From Linepithema humile (taxonomy: Eukaryota > Arthropoda > Insecta > Hymenoptera > Formicidae), in the NCBI RefSeq assembly GCF_040581485.1, contig NC_090131.1:16511501-16575500 (forward strand): 64,000 nucleotides of DNA. The letters run 5' to 3'. Below, piece after piece: positions 39,211 through 52,790 of this stretch (positions within the stretch are counted from its first letter, which is position 1; the number at the start of each line of letters is the position of its first letter). The translations under genes were made by a program, and so were the position numbers. Below the pieces are notes generated by a model that had not been told where the DNA came from, did not search any database, and saw only the letters and a program-made list of their open reading frames with translations.

Positions 39211-40322
39211 GAACATTTAAAATTTTTTATGATTCTGGACAAATCAGTGGTAATTGAGAGCTAGAAAAATATTGCATCGCGATTTGGCTTAAATGCAGAT
39301 TTATATCCCGTAGTGAAAGATTGTATTGCTCAGGTAAATAAACATGTATGTATTTTTTCCAAAGACACGTAATAGTGCAAAAAATTATATTTAAAGCAGT
39401 ATATTTATATTTTCTAGGAATAAAAAGATGGATTCTTTATCTTTTTATAAATGATAAAAAGTGAATTTTGTGGTATTGTAAAGTTTACCCTTTAATTTTT
39501 TACAGATTATAGTATGATTGCAGACAAACCACAGATAACTGAGTATTACTAAAATGCAGAATCATGATTTGACTTGCGGTTGCTAATTTATATCGTGTAG
39601 GTATGGATTGCACTTCTCGCAATCAGTTAAAAGAACATGTGTAAGTAATTTTCTCTACATATGTGTAATTTGATTAAAATTTTATTTAAAAAATAGCATA
39701 ATTCTATTTTATATATATAGAAATCCCAGAAAATATTATATTTTTTATATTTTTTTAAACATAATAAAAAATTTTATTATTGTAAAAGTTATTGTCTTAT
39801 ATTTTACAGATCATCATGTGATCTAGAACGAACCAAAGGTATCACTCCGGGTATCAGTGATTTAGAACAAGCCAAAGTGTGCTATCGAGATGTATTATTA
39901 CAATTTGACTCGTTACATATTTATATAAGGTAATGAAAAATTACATTTTTTAAATAAATAACATGAATATATACGTTTTCATATTTGCTTATTTGAATCA
40001 AAATCAATATTAAAAACAGTACATTTATATTTTATACAAATAAAAACAATATTGCGTTTGTATTTTTTTTAAGTATATGAAAAACAATAGGTTCAATAAA
40101 GATACAATAAAGATACAATAGATTCAAATTAGGTACAATAAAGAAGAAACTTTACAAATTCTAAAGATTATATTTTAATTTTTTACAGATAGCTGTGTAA
40201 ATAATTCAGGATAATTCGAAGATAATTAAATATTATTGAGACATGAGATATGGCTAAGCGATTTGACTAGGGACTGCTAATTTATATTGGATTACAAGCA
40301 ATTAAGTTTCCCAGACAGATAA
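39211..40322 (+). repeat. Four diverged tandem modules (small exon-like family)
   Basis: The exon-like cores are 39211-39333, 39506-39640, 39810-39929 and 40189-40322, with spacers of 170-260 bp. Three of the four cores start TTTTACAG-AT. Shared phrases include ATTTGACTTGCGGTTGCTAA and ATTTGACTAGGGACTGCTAA. Spacers also share phrases such as GTATGTATTTT and TATATTTTATAG, so whole exon-plus-intron units were duplicated. Two more members lie at 43018-43131 and 43295-43513. Confidence 0.7.
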
Positions 40323-40754
40323 GTTGCAATTTTTTTCTACTAATACATATAATATGTTGAAATATATATCATAATTTGATAAAATTTTAAAAACAATTTG
40401 AGTATTATGCGCAAGCCATTTTAATGATAAATTTACTTAAAATAAATGTATATGTATTTGATACAATTATTCAAATTTTAGAATCTAAAATTTTATAATA
40501 GATAACCTAATAGATAACTTATAATTTACAATTAGCAATCTTTTTATATATAAATTTTTAATTTTTCATATCATTAAACACTTAGATTAATAAACATAGA
40601 AGAGCATTTTTATTGCTGGAATTCATATATTTATATTTTATTGCTATTATTTTAACAATACACGATTCAATGAAAGTAAATATTGTGCATGATTTGTTTA
40701 ATGTTATGTATACGCTAATTAATCACTCGATCATGAAATAAAATTTACTTGGAG

Positions 40755-42300
40755 AGTGTTCGCTTTATTTGGAATAATTGCTCGAAATTTTCGAAAGTCA
40801 GGCCTTTAAACTTAGCAAACGCAATGCAACACTGCGTGGGTACGCGCGCCAACTTCATTTCGCATTGCTTTGTGACGCGTATAAGTCGATGTGTATTATT
40901 CGCGGCTTTTTTGCTAGTCCAGAATGATTATTGTATGCAATTAAATAGCAGGGAAGTGCGAGGAAATGCGTGAATATCGAATAAGATTTCAGGCAATACT
41001 GGCAGTGCGTTTATCATAAAGATGCAGTTTGATCTGATTCAATGTACATTGGAGATTTCAGAGATGCATCGAAAACGTCGCTCCGCTTCGAAACGGTAAA
41101 TATTACGATAGTCATATTTATTGTCTTATTTGCTTATTCTGAATGTATCAGAAGCGTCGGAAATGTTGAATTATTGAACAATGTTACAAATTGTTTAATA
41201 TGATGTGATTAAATAATTGCTCGTTCATGAAATATTATTTATCTAGAAGGTGTTTGTTTTATTCGCTATATTGCCTGTAGAGGGTGTTTAGCTTCATTGG
41301 GAATAATTGTCCAAAAATTTTGAAAGTTAGTCATGTAAACGTAGCAAACACAGTGCAGCACTGTGTGGGTACGCGCGTCAACTTCACTTCATATTTTGCG
41401 ATGTGTACAAGTCAATGTGTATTATTCGCGGCTTTTTTGCTAGTCCAGAGTGATTATTGTATGCAATTAAATAGCAGAAGTGCGAGGAAATGCTCGTGAG
41501 TATCGAATAAGATTTCAGGCAATACTGGCAGTGCGTTTATCGTATAGATGCAGCTTGATCTGATTCAATGTGCATTGGGGACTTCAGAGATGTATCGAAA
41601 ACGTCGCTCCGCTTCGAAACGGTAAATATTACGATAGTCATATTTATTGTCTTATTTGCTTATTCTGAATGTATCGGAAGCGTCGGAAATGTTGAATTAT
41701 TGAACAATATTATGAATTGTTTAATGTGATGTGATTAGATAATTGCTTGTTCATAAAATATTATTTATTTAGAAGGTGTTTTATTCACTTTATTCGCTAT
41801 ATTGCCTGTAGAGGGTGTTTAGCATTGGGAATAATTGTTCAAAATTTTTGAAAGTCAGTCATGTAAACATAGTAAACATAGTAAACACAGTGTGGTACGC
41901 ACTGTGGGTACGCGCGTCAACTTCACTTCGTATTGTTTTGCGATGCGTACAAGTCGATGCGTATAATTCCTGACTTTTTTGCTTGTAAAAAATGGATATT
42001 GTACAGAAATAAGTAGAGAAGTGTGCGGAAATGATCGTGACAATCGAATAATTGCGTTTATCGTACAGATGCAACTCGATATGATTGCGCATTTGTGAAT
42101 TCAGTTATACATCGAAAATGCCGATCAGATTGTTGCGCAGCTTCGGGACGGTAAATATGACAACAGTAATCATATGTTTTGTTTCATTTATTCGTTCTGA
42201 ATGTATCAAAAAGGTCGGAAATGTAGAATTGTTGAATAATACAATTTATTTAATGTGATGTGTCCGATAATTATTTGCGTATTCGCGAAATTTCGAGCTA
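40755..42300 (+). repeat. Three tandem modules of about 530 bp (large exon-like family)
   Basis: Units start at 40755, 41281 and 41812. The first two are close to identical over long runs (for example AAAACGTCGCTCCGCTTCGA and TATTCGCGGCTTTTTTGCTA); the third is more diverged and lacks the last part. Each has a core of 341, 341 or 339 bp ending in ACG before GTAAATAT, then about 186-190 bp ending TTGCCTGTAG in units one and two. The constant core length with changing sequence suggests a constrained unit. The phrase TGGGTACGCGCG is kept in all three. Confidence 0.85.
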
Positions 42301-42492
42301 TTAAACATATGAAGTGCGCATGCGCTGCCATTAATTTTGCTGTGTTATATTATTCGAAATCAGAGTAGAATTTGGATGCCTGGGCTTGTGTAGAATAATA
42401 ACAGGTGGCTATTCGGAATAGCCACAGGACATTTTTTGATATCTTAAATTTTTTTGCATAGATTGTACGTGAGGTAAAACTTTTGAACGAAA

Positions 42493-43076
42493 ATGGAGAC
42501 AATGGAGAAAGATATCTTCGAAGCTCTATGTAATGCTATGGACAATTCTAATAATTATACAATTGGTGAGTGAATTATTGCATTCGCTTATCTCTGATTA
42601 TTTATTTACTTTCAGCAATATGATATTAATCAATATCATAGTATTATATTAGTGGCGTTACGTTGCATACGGTTTATAATAAATAATTTTACTGCAAATT
42701 TTGAATTGCATTGTAATCAATAATAAAAAATAAAAAATATAACATATTGATAATCTGTTTGTTTATCTGTTTTACTGATTTGTTTTGAAGCGTATTGAGA
42801 ATTTTGGTAACTCTTATTTGTGATAGATAAAAAAGTACAGTATAATTGATAAAATATAATTAAAACTTCATAATTACACATATACACTTATTTGCACTGT
42901 CAATAAACAATATTCTCATTTAGTGCATATTCATAATCACAAATTGTTACTTTATATATTTTTAGAAATAAAAAGAAAGAAATTTTATTGTAAAAGTTAT
43001 TTTTTTATTTTTTACAGATTGTGATTTGAAGAGGGACAAGCTAAAAATAAATGTGTGTCATCAAGATGCGCGATGA
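42493..43076 (+). CDS. Possible 43-residue microprotein spanning two candidate exons
   Basis: An ATG in a good start context (CGAAAATGG) opens 24 codons beginning METMEKDIFEALCNAMDN in the block 42462-42565, which ends with a strong GTGAGT donor. Spliced to the block at 43018 it continues DCDLKRDKLKINVCHQDAR and stops at 43074-43076. Splicing instead to the block at 43295 would give a different 14-residue end. I recognise no family. It could equally be a chance frame within a non-coding RNA. Confidence 0.25.
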
Positions 43077-43513
43077 TGATCAGGCTGATTAACATCAGTA
43101 ACGAGATATTGCATTTTAGTTAAACAAAAATGTATGTATTTTCTTCTATATATGTAACAACTAAAATTTATTGAAAGCAACACATTTATATTTTATAGAA
43201 GTTGAAGAAAATGTTATATTCTTTGCATTGTTTCAGAAATAAACGAAAAGAAATTTCATTATTATAAAGGTTTTCTTTTACAATTTTTTTACAGATAATT
43301 ATGTGATTTGGGGCAAGCCAAAAGAGCTGTGTTATTGAGATGCATGACTGCAGTCTTTAGTTAAACAGATGCAATAAAAAAGCAAGTGTAACATTCAAGA
43401 TTGGAGGAAGATTGGATTCACGGAAATGTCAGTAAAATTTATGGTGAAAAAAGCACCGACGATTAAAGATAATCGACGAAGGCAGATGTTGCGGTTTTCC
43501 AGTCGCTGCGTCG
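43018..43513 (+). repeat. Two further small-family modules
   Basis: The cores 43018-43131 and 43295-43513 begin after TTTTTTACAG like the copies at 39.5-40.3 kb. They share phrases with them (GTGATTTGGGGCAAGCCAAA versus GTGATCTAGAACGAACCAAA). The second core is longer, includes a CGACGATTA/TAATCGACG hairpin, and ends at a GTGAGT donor. Confidence 0.6.
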
Positions 43514-45548
43514 GTGAGTCATGATATAAAAACTTATGTTTATATGAAATGGATGCAATTTACAATAAATGAAACAAATATTATTATTAATGCTTGTTGC
43601 AAATTAAGGTTATTTACCTGGTATTTGAATAACATAATTTTATTGTAGGAATAAATTATTAAATTAAGTTGTACACATTTTACATATTTTATATTTTGAT
43701 ATTAGTTCTTTTATTAATGATTTGAACCATATGGTTCTTCAAGTTATAATTAACATATATATAATAATTTTAAATCGTTTTCATAATATATTTGAAAATA
43801 GCAAAATAGATTCCAAATTATTTTTTGTAAAAGCAAAAATGTAAAAATTTATCAAATTTCTTATAAAAATATTCATAAAAAATGAATAAATATTGACAAA
43901 GAAAGTGGATATTAGTACACTAATTAAAAGTATAACACATCTTATATTATTTTTAGAAATATATATCAAAATTTTTCTCTGCACATATTAGTTCTTAGTT
44001 TTATTTATTGCAAATTGCTTGATTTTTGTTACACAAATATGTATATTAAATTGTGGTTTTCATTGATTTGATTGAAAACATATTTTGCAATATTCAAACG
44101 CATGCAGAAAGCATATTATTTTTGCCGCGTAGTAACAACTCTAACGAACAGAAACGTAGATGCAGATAATTTCAGTAGATATCACGTTGATTACACTTGC
44201 TTTACGATTAATCATCCGATTTATCTATAAAAGAAATCGAATCGTCGAGAAGAGGCCAAACAAAAATAGATTAGGAAAATCAGCAACCGAAATAATCGTG
44301 ATATAGTCTCCAAGTTAAACATTAGTAGATATCATGATATTATCATCTTTAATAATGAACTAATGACAGAAAATGAGCCATTTGTAAAAGCTTTCGTAAC
44401 ATGTGCGCGGACTTCGTCGAATTTCACTGATAAAAATTGCATTGATAAAAGAGCTTTAAGATATGCACACCTCTCACTCAAGCTTATCCTTTAATTATGA
44501 AAAAGTCTCATTAGAAAAATGCACGGGTTATGCGAATTACGATCGGCTGCGATTACTTTCGATGCGCATTTATCTGCGGATTTGCATATCGCGTGTATAT
44601 GCTCATACGCAGCAGGGGACGCATGAATACAGGCGCCGTCGGTGCTGAGTGTTTGTACAATGAATTACAAAGCAAGACGATTTCTTTTTGCACTTCCATT
44701 CTAATTGCCGCTGTCAAAAATTACGCTTTCTGCATGCGTTCTTAAAATTGCCGGTGGCGGGAATGTTTTATCATGATTTGGTGCTATATATTGATACAGC
44801 AAAATATTGCGTATATTTGATAACGGAAAATGTATATAACATTTTCTAACATATAGAATGTCTTTCCTTTGCATACATAATGCAATGCATAGTGCATAAT
44901 TGCATACATTTTTAATAACATATCATTAATAACAAATTTTCTATTGAATCCGATGATTGCTTTGTGGGAAAATTAAGCAAGTTTTTCAGAAATAATTTTA
45001 TTAGATTAAAAAATAAATAGTATTGTTTAGAGTTTTTAAAATAGAATTAAAAGATTAATTTTAAATATATTTGACCAAATTAAAAAAACTGATATATTTT
45101 TTAATCTAATATTAATTTAGTACTTTCTATAAGTGTAAATTGAAAAGTATTAATGCCTTTAAAAAGAAAGTATCATTGTGTTTACAAACCTGCAGCAATT
45201 TAATAACGTCTTCTCTATTTTTTCGTATAAATTTATTTCCCGTCCAAGCGAACGAGATTACTCGGACTTATGGTATAGTACCTTGCATTTCCTCGTTGCT
45301 CGCAGGATTGTCTGATAGCTTCGCGTTCTACTTTCGGCAACTTCCCTGGAAGTTCGTTGCCCGTTCCGATCGTTATTTATTCAAGTTTTGTTTGCGCTCT
45401 GTCTGAGATCTATTTGCATCCTATACGAGGGCATTGGTAATGATGAGAATTCGTAATAGAAAATATATTTTGATGGATAAATCAGAAAAATAATGGTTCA
45501 GCATTAAGATAATTATTATAATTCTTTTTATACTATAATCAAGTTTTT
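43514..45548. other. AT-rich spacer, no gene seen
   Basis: Only short open frames without recognisable motifs. It may be a downstream intron of the candidate RNA locus, since the last block ends in a donor with no clear partner here. Confidence 0.45.
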
Positions 45549-45596
45549 ATAATAATATATTATTATAATATTATATTATAATAATAATATATTATT
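45549..45596. repeat. AT-only palindromic tract
   Basis: Alternating TAA/TTA/TATA units form overlapping self-complementary stretches. Confidence 0.8.
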
Positions 45597-48500
45597 CTGC
45601 CAAAATAAGTAAGATTGCGGTATAAATTATCTATGTACAAAGATATTAAATAAATTATAGAATGTCTTACGTAACGTCAGGTCGCTTCACGCTATGCGGA
45701 GAGAATATACCTCAGCCATATACTATACAACACAATTCCATTAAATTCTCCACTAATTGTCAATTGGCAAATACAGAGCCATTGTCTAATCTCCTCCTCG
45801 GGCTCGTCTTCCCTTGAATGAACTGCGAGAGGACATACTCGGGGCCCTCTTAGCGATCGATCGATCTGCTCTAGTCCAAGCACTTCAAATAGTGTGATCG
45901 TGGTATGCGTTCAGGAATGGCAATAACGTTGATAGGATAGTAATATGATTATCACCTGTGCAAGAGCACCGATAGTGGTGCTACACGTATAATTAGAGGC
46001 AGGATTGAAGGGGCGGAACGATAGCGTTCAGGCAAGAGGGGTTGGGAGGAGGGTACGCAAGTATAATGCCATGCAAATACAGCTCATCACTTGGTCCGCC
46101 AGGAATGGAGTGCATTAATCCGCTAATGCACATGGGTCCCGTAAAATTAGATTCGACCAGATTTAGTTGGAAATGCGATATTTCAGTGTCGACCGAATTC
46201 CCAACAACGACTGCCAGCGGAGAACGCGCGGTAGCGTAACGTAGAGCGGCTTCTGTAATGCGACCGGCGTGAAACGTTGTTACTCGTCAGCGAGATTAAT
46301 GACGATATATCGCATCCTCGATCGATGGCGCGGCGTTGCCCTTAAACCCGTCCGCTCACTAAATCAAAAATGCACACGCGCGCTTGCTCCTCGCCAATGA
46401 CCGTGCCATATATTAACATTCATTAATATTCATGCGCCGAGTTAGTAGTTATTACCGCGATTCCAAAATGCATGATCATTGATGCATCTAAATATCACTG
46501 CGAATTTCCGAGGCAACGATAGACTGCGAGTTCCGCGCTGTTCTAACAGATGGCTGCAGGATGGTGCATTTTGCTGCCACAAATTTTAATTTTGCTAATT
46601 TTATAATCATAAAATATATTATTGATATTTATTCGAAATTATATAGTGAAAATACACAGCATAGTGAAGACAGTAATACATTATTAATATCGTGGATGAG
46701 ATTCTTTTGCAATCTCTATAGAGACACTTTATTTCCCGGTAGTACCAATTCCCGCGGCTTTTAACGATCCGTAAATTCCACGTGCGCGATGCTCGTTCTC
46801 CATCAACCGTAGAGCCGATATCGCGATTTTGATGTTTCTCCCCTGTCGCGTTTAGAATCCACCTGGCCGCCCTCACTGGCCACGAATTCGCTCTCTCCCT
46901 TCTTCGTGCAGCTCCTCGTCCGACCGTGGGATTACTCGCGTCCAATTAAATTTAACGAATTTCCACGGGTGCCAACGGCTTTATTGGTTTCATTAATTAC
47001 GCATGCATCGCTCTCTACGGCGCGGCTTCTCCGAAACGCAAGCACGTTCGGTCGGTGCGTATTTTGCAGGCTACAGTCGTCTACTGTCACTTCTGCAACA
47101 CGCGAATCACGTTTATGTACGACAATGTAGTGTCTGATAATGGGAACAAATCATCTAATGAGATCGATTTATATACAGGATTATGTATTCATTAAGCTTG
47201 AAAGACATCTAATTAAGATTAATTCATTGATAATTTGACGTTGGCTATTTTAGTTCAAACTTTGAAAGACATTAATTTTTTTTGTGACACGTTTATTTGA
47301 CATTGCATTTAATTCTGACACAAATAGCAAGATTGTTAATGTACGAATTACGAGTGAAAATGGGTATTAAACGTGCAATAATTTTGACTAAATTACTATA
47401 AATTTTATTGTATTCTATTAGTCGAATATACAACCGTGCTGTAAATAACACAAGCTTCAGTCATAAAGGGAACGTTTCTATCTCTGTTATTCCACGCATT
47501 TCGTCTGCGGTACATCGTAATGAGGTGACTTGTACATATATGTGCTCACGCACAATCACAATCGATTTACCTTATTACGATATCTGCATACGTTCTATAA
47601 ATATTAAACCGAAATAGGAGTGCGATGCACGGGATAGGGCGATTGAAGCTTGCAGCGAATATGCCCCGCGGGAATCGCGAGCGTGGGAGGAATCCAACGT
47701 GCCGCTATTCCGGATTTAGTAATTAAATATTTTCCGGCTCGATTCGACAGCACCGTCGATTTACTACTTTGACGGAATATCGATGCGACACGACCACGTC
47801 ATTGGCCGGAAAGCGTTTGATTCGCAATCACGGCAACCTAGGTTTGTTTAAAAAAGTTCGCAGATCGAAATAACCGGTCATGAAACGGTATGAGAGAAAA
47901 AAAAAATAGAGTGACGACCAGGACGTATCTAAAATACCGTAACGATATTTTATTTTTTTCTCATTTTACTCGACTATGTGAAATATTTTTTAAATGCGAC
48001 GAAAAAATTCAACTATAGGCAATATTTTTTTCTCGTTCACACATTGAAATATTTTTTTTGCGCTTAAAAGAGCAATAAATTTATTTGAGTTTATGTTTTC
48101 TTTTAATGCATCTTTACACATAGATTTGCGCATAGTTCTTATTAAAATATAATAACTTTCAATTTTTAAAATAAAAATATATAATTGCAAATTGTATACA
48201 TGTCGAAAGGCAATATACAGTGCGACAATGCGAGAAAATGATATTTTCTTGTGTGCTAATTTTCAACTACTGTCAGCAAGTACAAAACGAGCGGCAAATA
48301 TGCGAGATCCTGGTGTACTAGAGTCTATCGACACAAATATGCTAATGATCTCGTGGCGGGTTAGTTATGCTAATTTCTCTATGATTCATCAGGGCAAACA
48401 TATGCTGTCTTGCATTTTATTCTGACCACCTGCGAAGGGCTAATTGTCGATGAATTATTAATTTACGAATGACCCGCATGTTGTACGGTGTACCTACGCT

Positions 48501-51500
48501 TTAATGAGGCCGCGTCTTTCAAGCACGTGCAAAACTTTTTTTTTATAATTTTTTCATTAAATTGCACACATTTGTAACGTATTTTTTATTATTTGATCAT
48601 TAATATCGAGTAGAACAAAGCACATTGCTGCACGTTGCTAATTTGTTACAATTAATATTTTACATAAAACTCTTTGAATAAATTTAATTATCAAAAAATG
48701 TATTTGTACAATTAATATCGAATTGAAATCTAATTTAAAATTATTGATAATTTTTATAATTATGTATTAAGTGACCCACGTTTCTCGTAATTAATTTTAT
48801 AATTCTCAGTTTTATATGCAACATAATTGATAATCTCAGGACGCGTCCATGTACATATACATACATGGATATAATATTAGCTCATGCATAATTCGAATGC
48901 AGGTAACAATAGACATTGGTACGCACGTGACACGCGCCGATGAATACATATCGAGTAAAGCGGATGTACGGGAGCGAACTCGCCAGTTGTTGTGTCGCGT
49001 AAATCTTTGGAGGAAGCGCGTTTCCCACCCCCGGGGATGGAGCACCACGCGCCCTTATCCCTCTTTTCCGCGAGAATGCTAATTAACAATTGCCAATTCG
49101 CAGGCGACGCGCGACGAAATCGTAAAACGGTACGTTACCGCGGCTTAACAAGGCGTGAAGGGTGAATTAGACGGTGACGTCACGAGTTACCGAAAACGCA
49201 TTTCGTTGACGTTGTTCGCGCGATCGACAGCGATGCGCGGAAAAGGAGACGAAGAGAAAGAGAGAGAGGAGAGGAGGCAGCGGATCTCCCTGCAGGCTCG
49301 TAAACTGGCGCAATGGCCCCGAGAAGAGGGGCTCCGTCGGGGCCAAAAAGCGGACGGAGGTCGTCAATGTTGATGATGCGTGGATCACGATGTACTGACG
49401 GTTCCATCATAGCCTGCCGTGGGTCTCTCTGCGTACCTCTCTTCTTTCTCCCCCTTCTGCTCTTTTCGATCCTATGGGAAAATATACCGCCTCCGTGTAG
49501 CCTATTCCATTTGCTTTATTGAAATAACGCCGAGGGCCCAACCGCTTCCGTCGCCGGCGCGTCCCATCGCGACTACAACGGCAAAGGCCGGATTTTATCG
49601 TGACAATTTTCGAAGATTTACTTTTGACGATCGTCCGAGGTCTTTGAAAGGTCTTGTAGACACGAGATGCTTGAATTTATGATATATAACATATTCCAAA
49701 TAATCATTTTCAAAGATATAAAGGAGATACTGCGTTTTTTTATTATAATTGTGGTAACAAGAGAAAATAAAGTTTGCAGAACAAAATTAAGTTTGCAACA
49801 CATAAAAAAAATTTAACTGAAAGGACATTGTATATACGTTTGATTCTTTAAATTGTTTACTATTATAATTTCTTCATTTTAACTAATTTTAGCTTAATCG
49901 TGAATTATTCAAATATATCATTCGTTCAAAATTATTCATGAAATCAAGGATAGTATTACATATTTGCGGAAGACTTACGTGATACGCGGGGATCAGATGA
50001 AACTTGTGCTGACTACAAAACAAACTGTGTAACTATTACCATATGTTACCTTCTGCTTAGCATATTCTTAGTAGAACGACGACGGGTTTCGCTGCATTCC
50101 GATTAAGTCCAGCGTAATTATAATGAACCTTGAGTTCAACGGTTATTGTGTACTTTCATATCGTAGGAAATACAGCTGCCAGTCGCGTTACTATATTTTC
50201 AGAAGCGATGATACTAGAAAAACCGGAGTTGTCTTCTCTGCAAAATCATCGCAAAACTGGTTCTGTCGTTAATAAACGAGGCATCAAACTGCAAACATAA
50301 AATTAAAATAATTAAAAAAAAAAAAAATAAACTACAATATATTAGTCAGCAGCTTTTAACATAGAAAAATTTTTATTTAACTCGAACTATAAATCTCTAT
50401 TGCACTAACAGATTGCAGAATCAATAATCGTGTTTCTTTTTATCAAATAATAAAGGAACATGGCATCTTTTTTATGCCATAACATTAGCAACATTTTTAA
50501 TAATGCGTTCACAATGTGAGCAAATTAGTAATAAAGATTTCTTTTGAATCTTTTGGGAAAAAGCTTTTGCGAAAAATAGGAACGGAGCAATCGATCCGAT
50601 CGGCGCGTGATTGTTTATAGGGTGGCGAGAAGTGACTATCGTCGACTCGTCTTTCTCGCCCTCGCCGCATCCGAGTGTCGTCACATATTGACGCCTCCAC
50701 TTTATTCAATTGCTCATCCTACACAAGACCCTGACAACACTTTGGCCCGGGGCTCAAACACGTTTTTTCGCTTTTGCTCATTTCCGGGCCGAATGCTCGG
50801 CATCCTGCGCGATTCCGGACCGGCAAAAGCGCAGTGTCTCGTCTACACGACGGCGACAACGGGCTATTTAGTTCTCGATCACCCCCGGGAGCGAAAACGT
50901 TCGAAAAAAAGCAGAATAGATGGACGGGAAAGAGAGAAAGAGCGGTGAGAGGGAGAAAGAAAGTAGATCGATCTACGGAGGGAGGGTCCGCGCCAGCGTG
51001 GAGCGGTAATTTTTTCCTCATCAGGCAATGCTCTGGGAATTTCATTGGTAATTAAAAGTCACCAGCCTGTGTGATTGGAATTAATGGTCAAATGGTCAAT
51101 CTGCCCAGCGGGAAAAAAAAACTCAGCTGTAAAATCGCCTCTGCTCGCCCCAGACTCGATTTGTACTTGATGGCACGTAGCAACGCGTGAGTGTTCCGCG
51201 ACACTTCGGGCTATGTTGTTTTATTATTTCAAGCCCTTTGCATTTTTAGTGATTTATATAAAAAAAGCCGGGAATTCGTGCCGATACTTCACACGGTGAT
51301 TTGGTATTATGCTCCGGGATGTTATTTGCATCGGTCGATACAATCCTTTGTCGCGGTTGATGTTTGTCCGCTGTTATTTCATTATTCTATTACCTGCAGA
51401 TTGAAGTCCTTTACGGACGATTATTAAATTACAATAGCAATGTACCGAAACGATTTATAATGCGAAATTCAATAAAAGATGTTTCAAAGGTAATTGAATC

Positions 51501-52325
51501 TCATAATGCTGTAAATGCTTCTATCTAATTCTTTAGATTAATAATAATTTTCTTAAATAAACACGTCCTTATTACTTAAAAAACGGACCCTCGAGAACTC
51601 TCGTACAGCGATTATTGTAAAGTACCGTTGTCGGCAACGATAAAAGGCTTTCGACGCGCCTATTCGTCTACACGAGAGCCTCGGTGCACGAGGGAAATTC
51701 TTTCGCAACGCTTCTCCAAACCCTTGACATTTTCTCGCGGTGGCTCGCATGGTGGTTGTACGAGGGGTCGCTCCGCCGTCTATCTGTCATTACGGGAGAT
51801 TTGTGCTCGTCCGAACTGAAGTTCGACCTTCTGCGCCGCGTTACGATTATGGAGCTCTCTTTCTCTCTCTACCCCTCATCTCTGCCCCTCGCTTTTCGCG
51901 TCCGAACCGAGCGAGGGGTGGCGTAATCGTTGGCGGGCGTATATAACAATCCCGAAGGCATAACCCGATGGTAGGTACGGAGGCATAAACGCTTTGCGAG
52001 GCGAGGCCCGGAAATGGTGAAAGTAAAGTAGAGACGATATCGAGGAAACTAGAAAGACGCGCGATCGCGGTGGTCGTAAGTGCCGCTCGGCGAACGCTCG
52101 GAACCATATGGAATTGTTTATGAACCATGCAGTTTTATTCTCTTTTCTCCCGCTCCCTGATACTTTTGGTCGCTCTATCTGCGTCGCTTTTCCGGAATTC
52201 CGTTGGTGCGTGACGGACGGCTTGACTTGGAGGATAGGATATTTATTCCACGTTAAATGGAAGACTTTCCAGTCGTATAAGCATTACGTTTATTGACGAT
52301 GAGTGTTAGCTCTATTTTATATATA
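45597..52325. other. GC/AT-mosaic intergenic DNA, no gene seen
   Basis: The open frames are 113 codons or fewer, overlap on both strands and lack motifs. I see no tRNA box pair, no splice-bounded conserved coding block and no long repeat. This may be regulatory or intronic DNA of a gene outside the window. Confidence 0.45.
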
Positions 52326-52790
52326 CAGAGTGTCTTAGACTAATTCCGTATCATTTGTTAATAACAAATTCCTGAAGTTATTTAGAAAGAAAAATCTTTA
52401 TAGCAAAATATCAAAGCTATAATAATTTTTAAATAGATATGTGTTTAAAGTTGATCAAGTTAAATGTGAATTGTTTTATTTTAAGATTATTTTAATATCA
52501 TCAATTTATTTTATTTTAATATCATTAAGAAATTTTATTTAAAAATAATTAAAGTATACAAGGTATTTCAGACTAATCATATCATCCATTAACAGATTTC
52601 TAACGTTATATGATAAGGATATAAAAATCAATATGCGATTTGCCTAAGTGCATGAATTTTTGACAAATTGATTGATCAACTTTAGACATTTACCATTTAA
52701 AAACTATTGTATTTTGACATTTTGGTATAAAGATTTTTTCCTCTTCAAATAACCTCAGAAATCTGCTATTAACGAATGATATAGTTGATC
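52326..52790. repeat. Inverted-repeat transposon remnant with arms of about 115 bp
   Basis: The left arm (about 52348-52461, including AAATCTTTATAGCAAAATAT and AAAGTTGATCAA) is the reverse complement of the right arm (about 52672-52785). A third, direct copy of the end sequence (TTTCAGACTAATCATATCAT) lies at about 52566 between the arms. That suggests two related elements, one nested or adjacent in the other. No transposase frame was seen. Confidence 0.7.

Larger units (their letters stand above)
38290..43513 (+). ncRNA. Candidate spliced non-coding RNA (or microprotein) locus with duplicated exon modules
   Basis: About ten exon-like blocks on the plus strand each have a T-rich tract plus AG on the left and a GT donor on the right. 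Coordinates: 39211-39333, 39506-39640, 39810-39929, 40189-40322, 40755-41095, 41281-41621, 41812-42150, 42462-42565, 43018-43131, 43295-43513. A possible first exon ends at 38354 (AAAG before GTAAAC). The 339-341 bp blocks are alike, and so are the small blocks. Stops occur in every frame of nearly all blocks, so a long protein is excluded. The splice sites and block lengths were read directly; transcription, strand and exon usage are inferred. An alternative is a non-transcribed tandem repeat that happens to carry splice-like edges. Confidence 0.45.

Noticed and set aside
40749..41499. Two similar 71-74 codon plus-strand frames in the tandem units
   Set aside because: Similarity comes from the DNA duplication. 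The third unit does not keep the frame, and indels between the units shift it.
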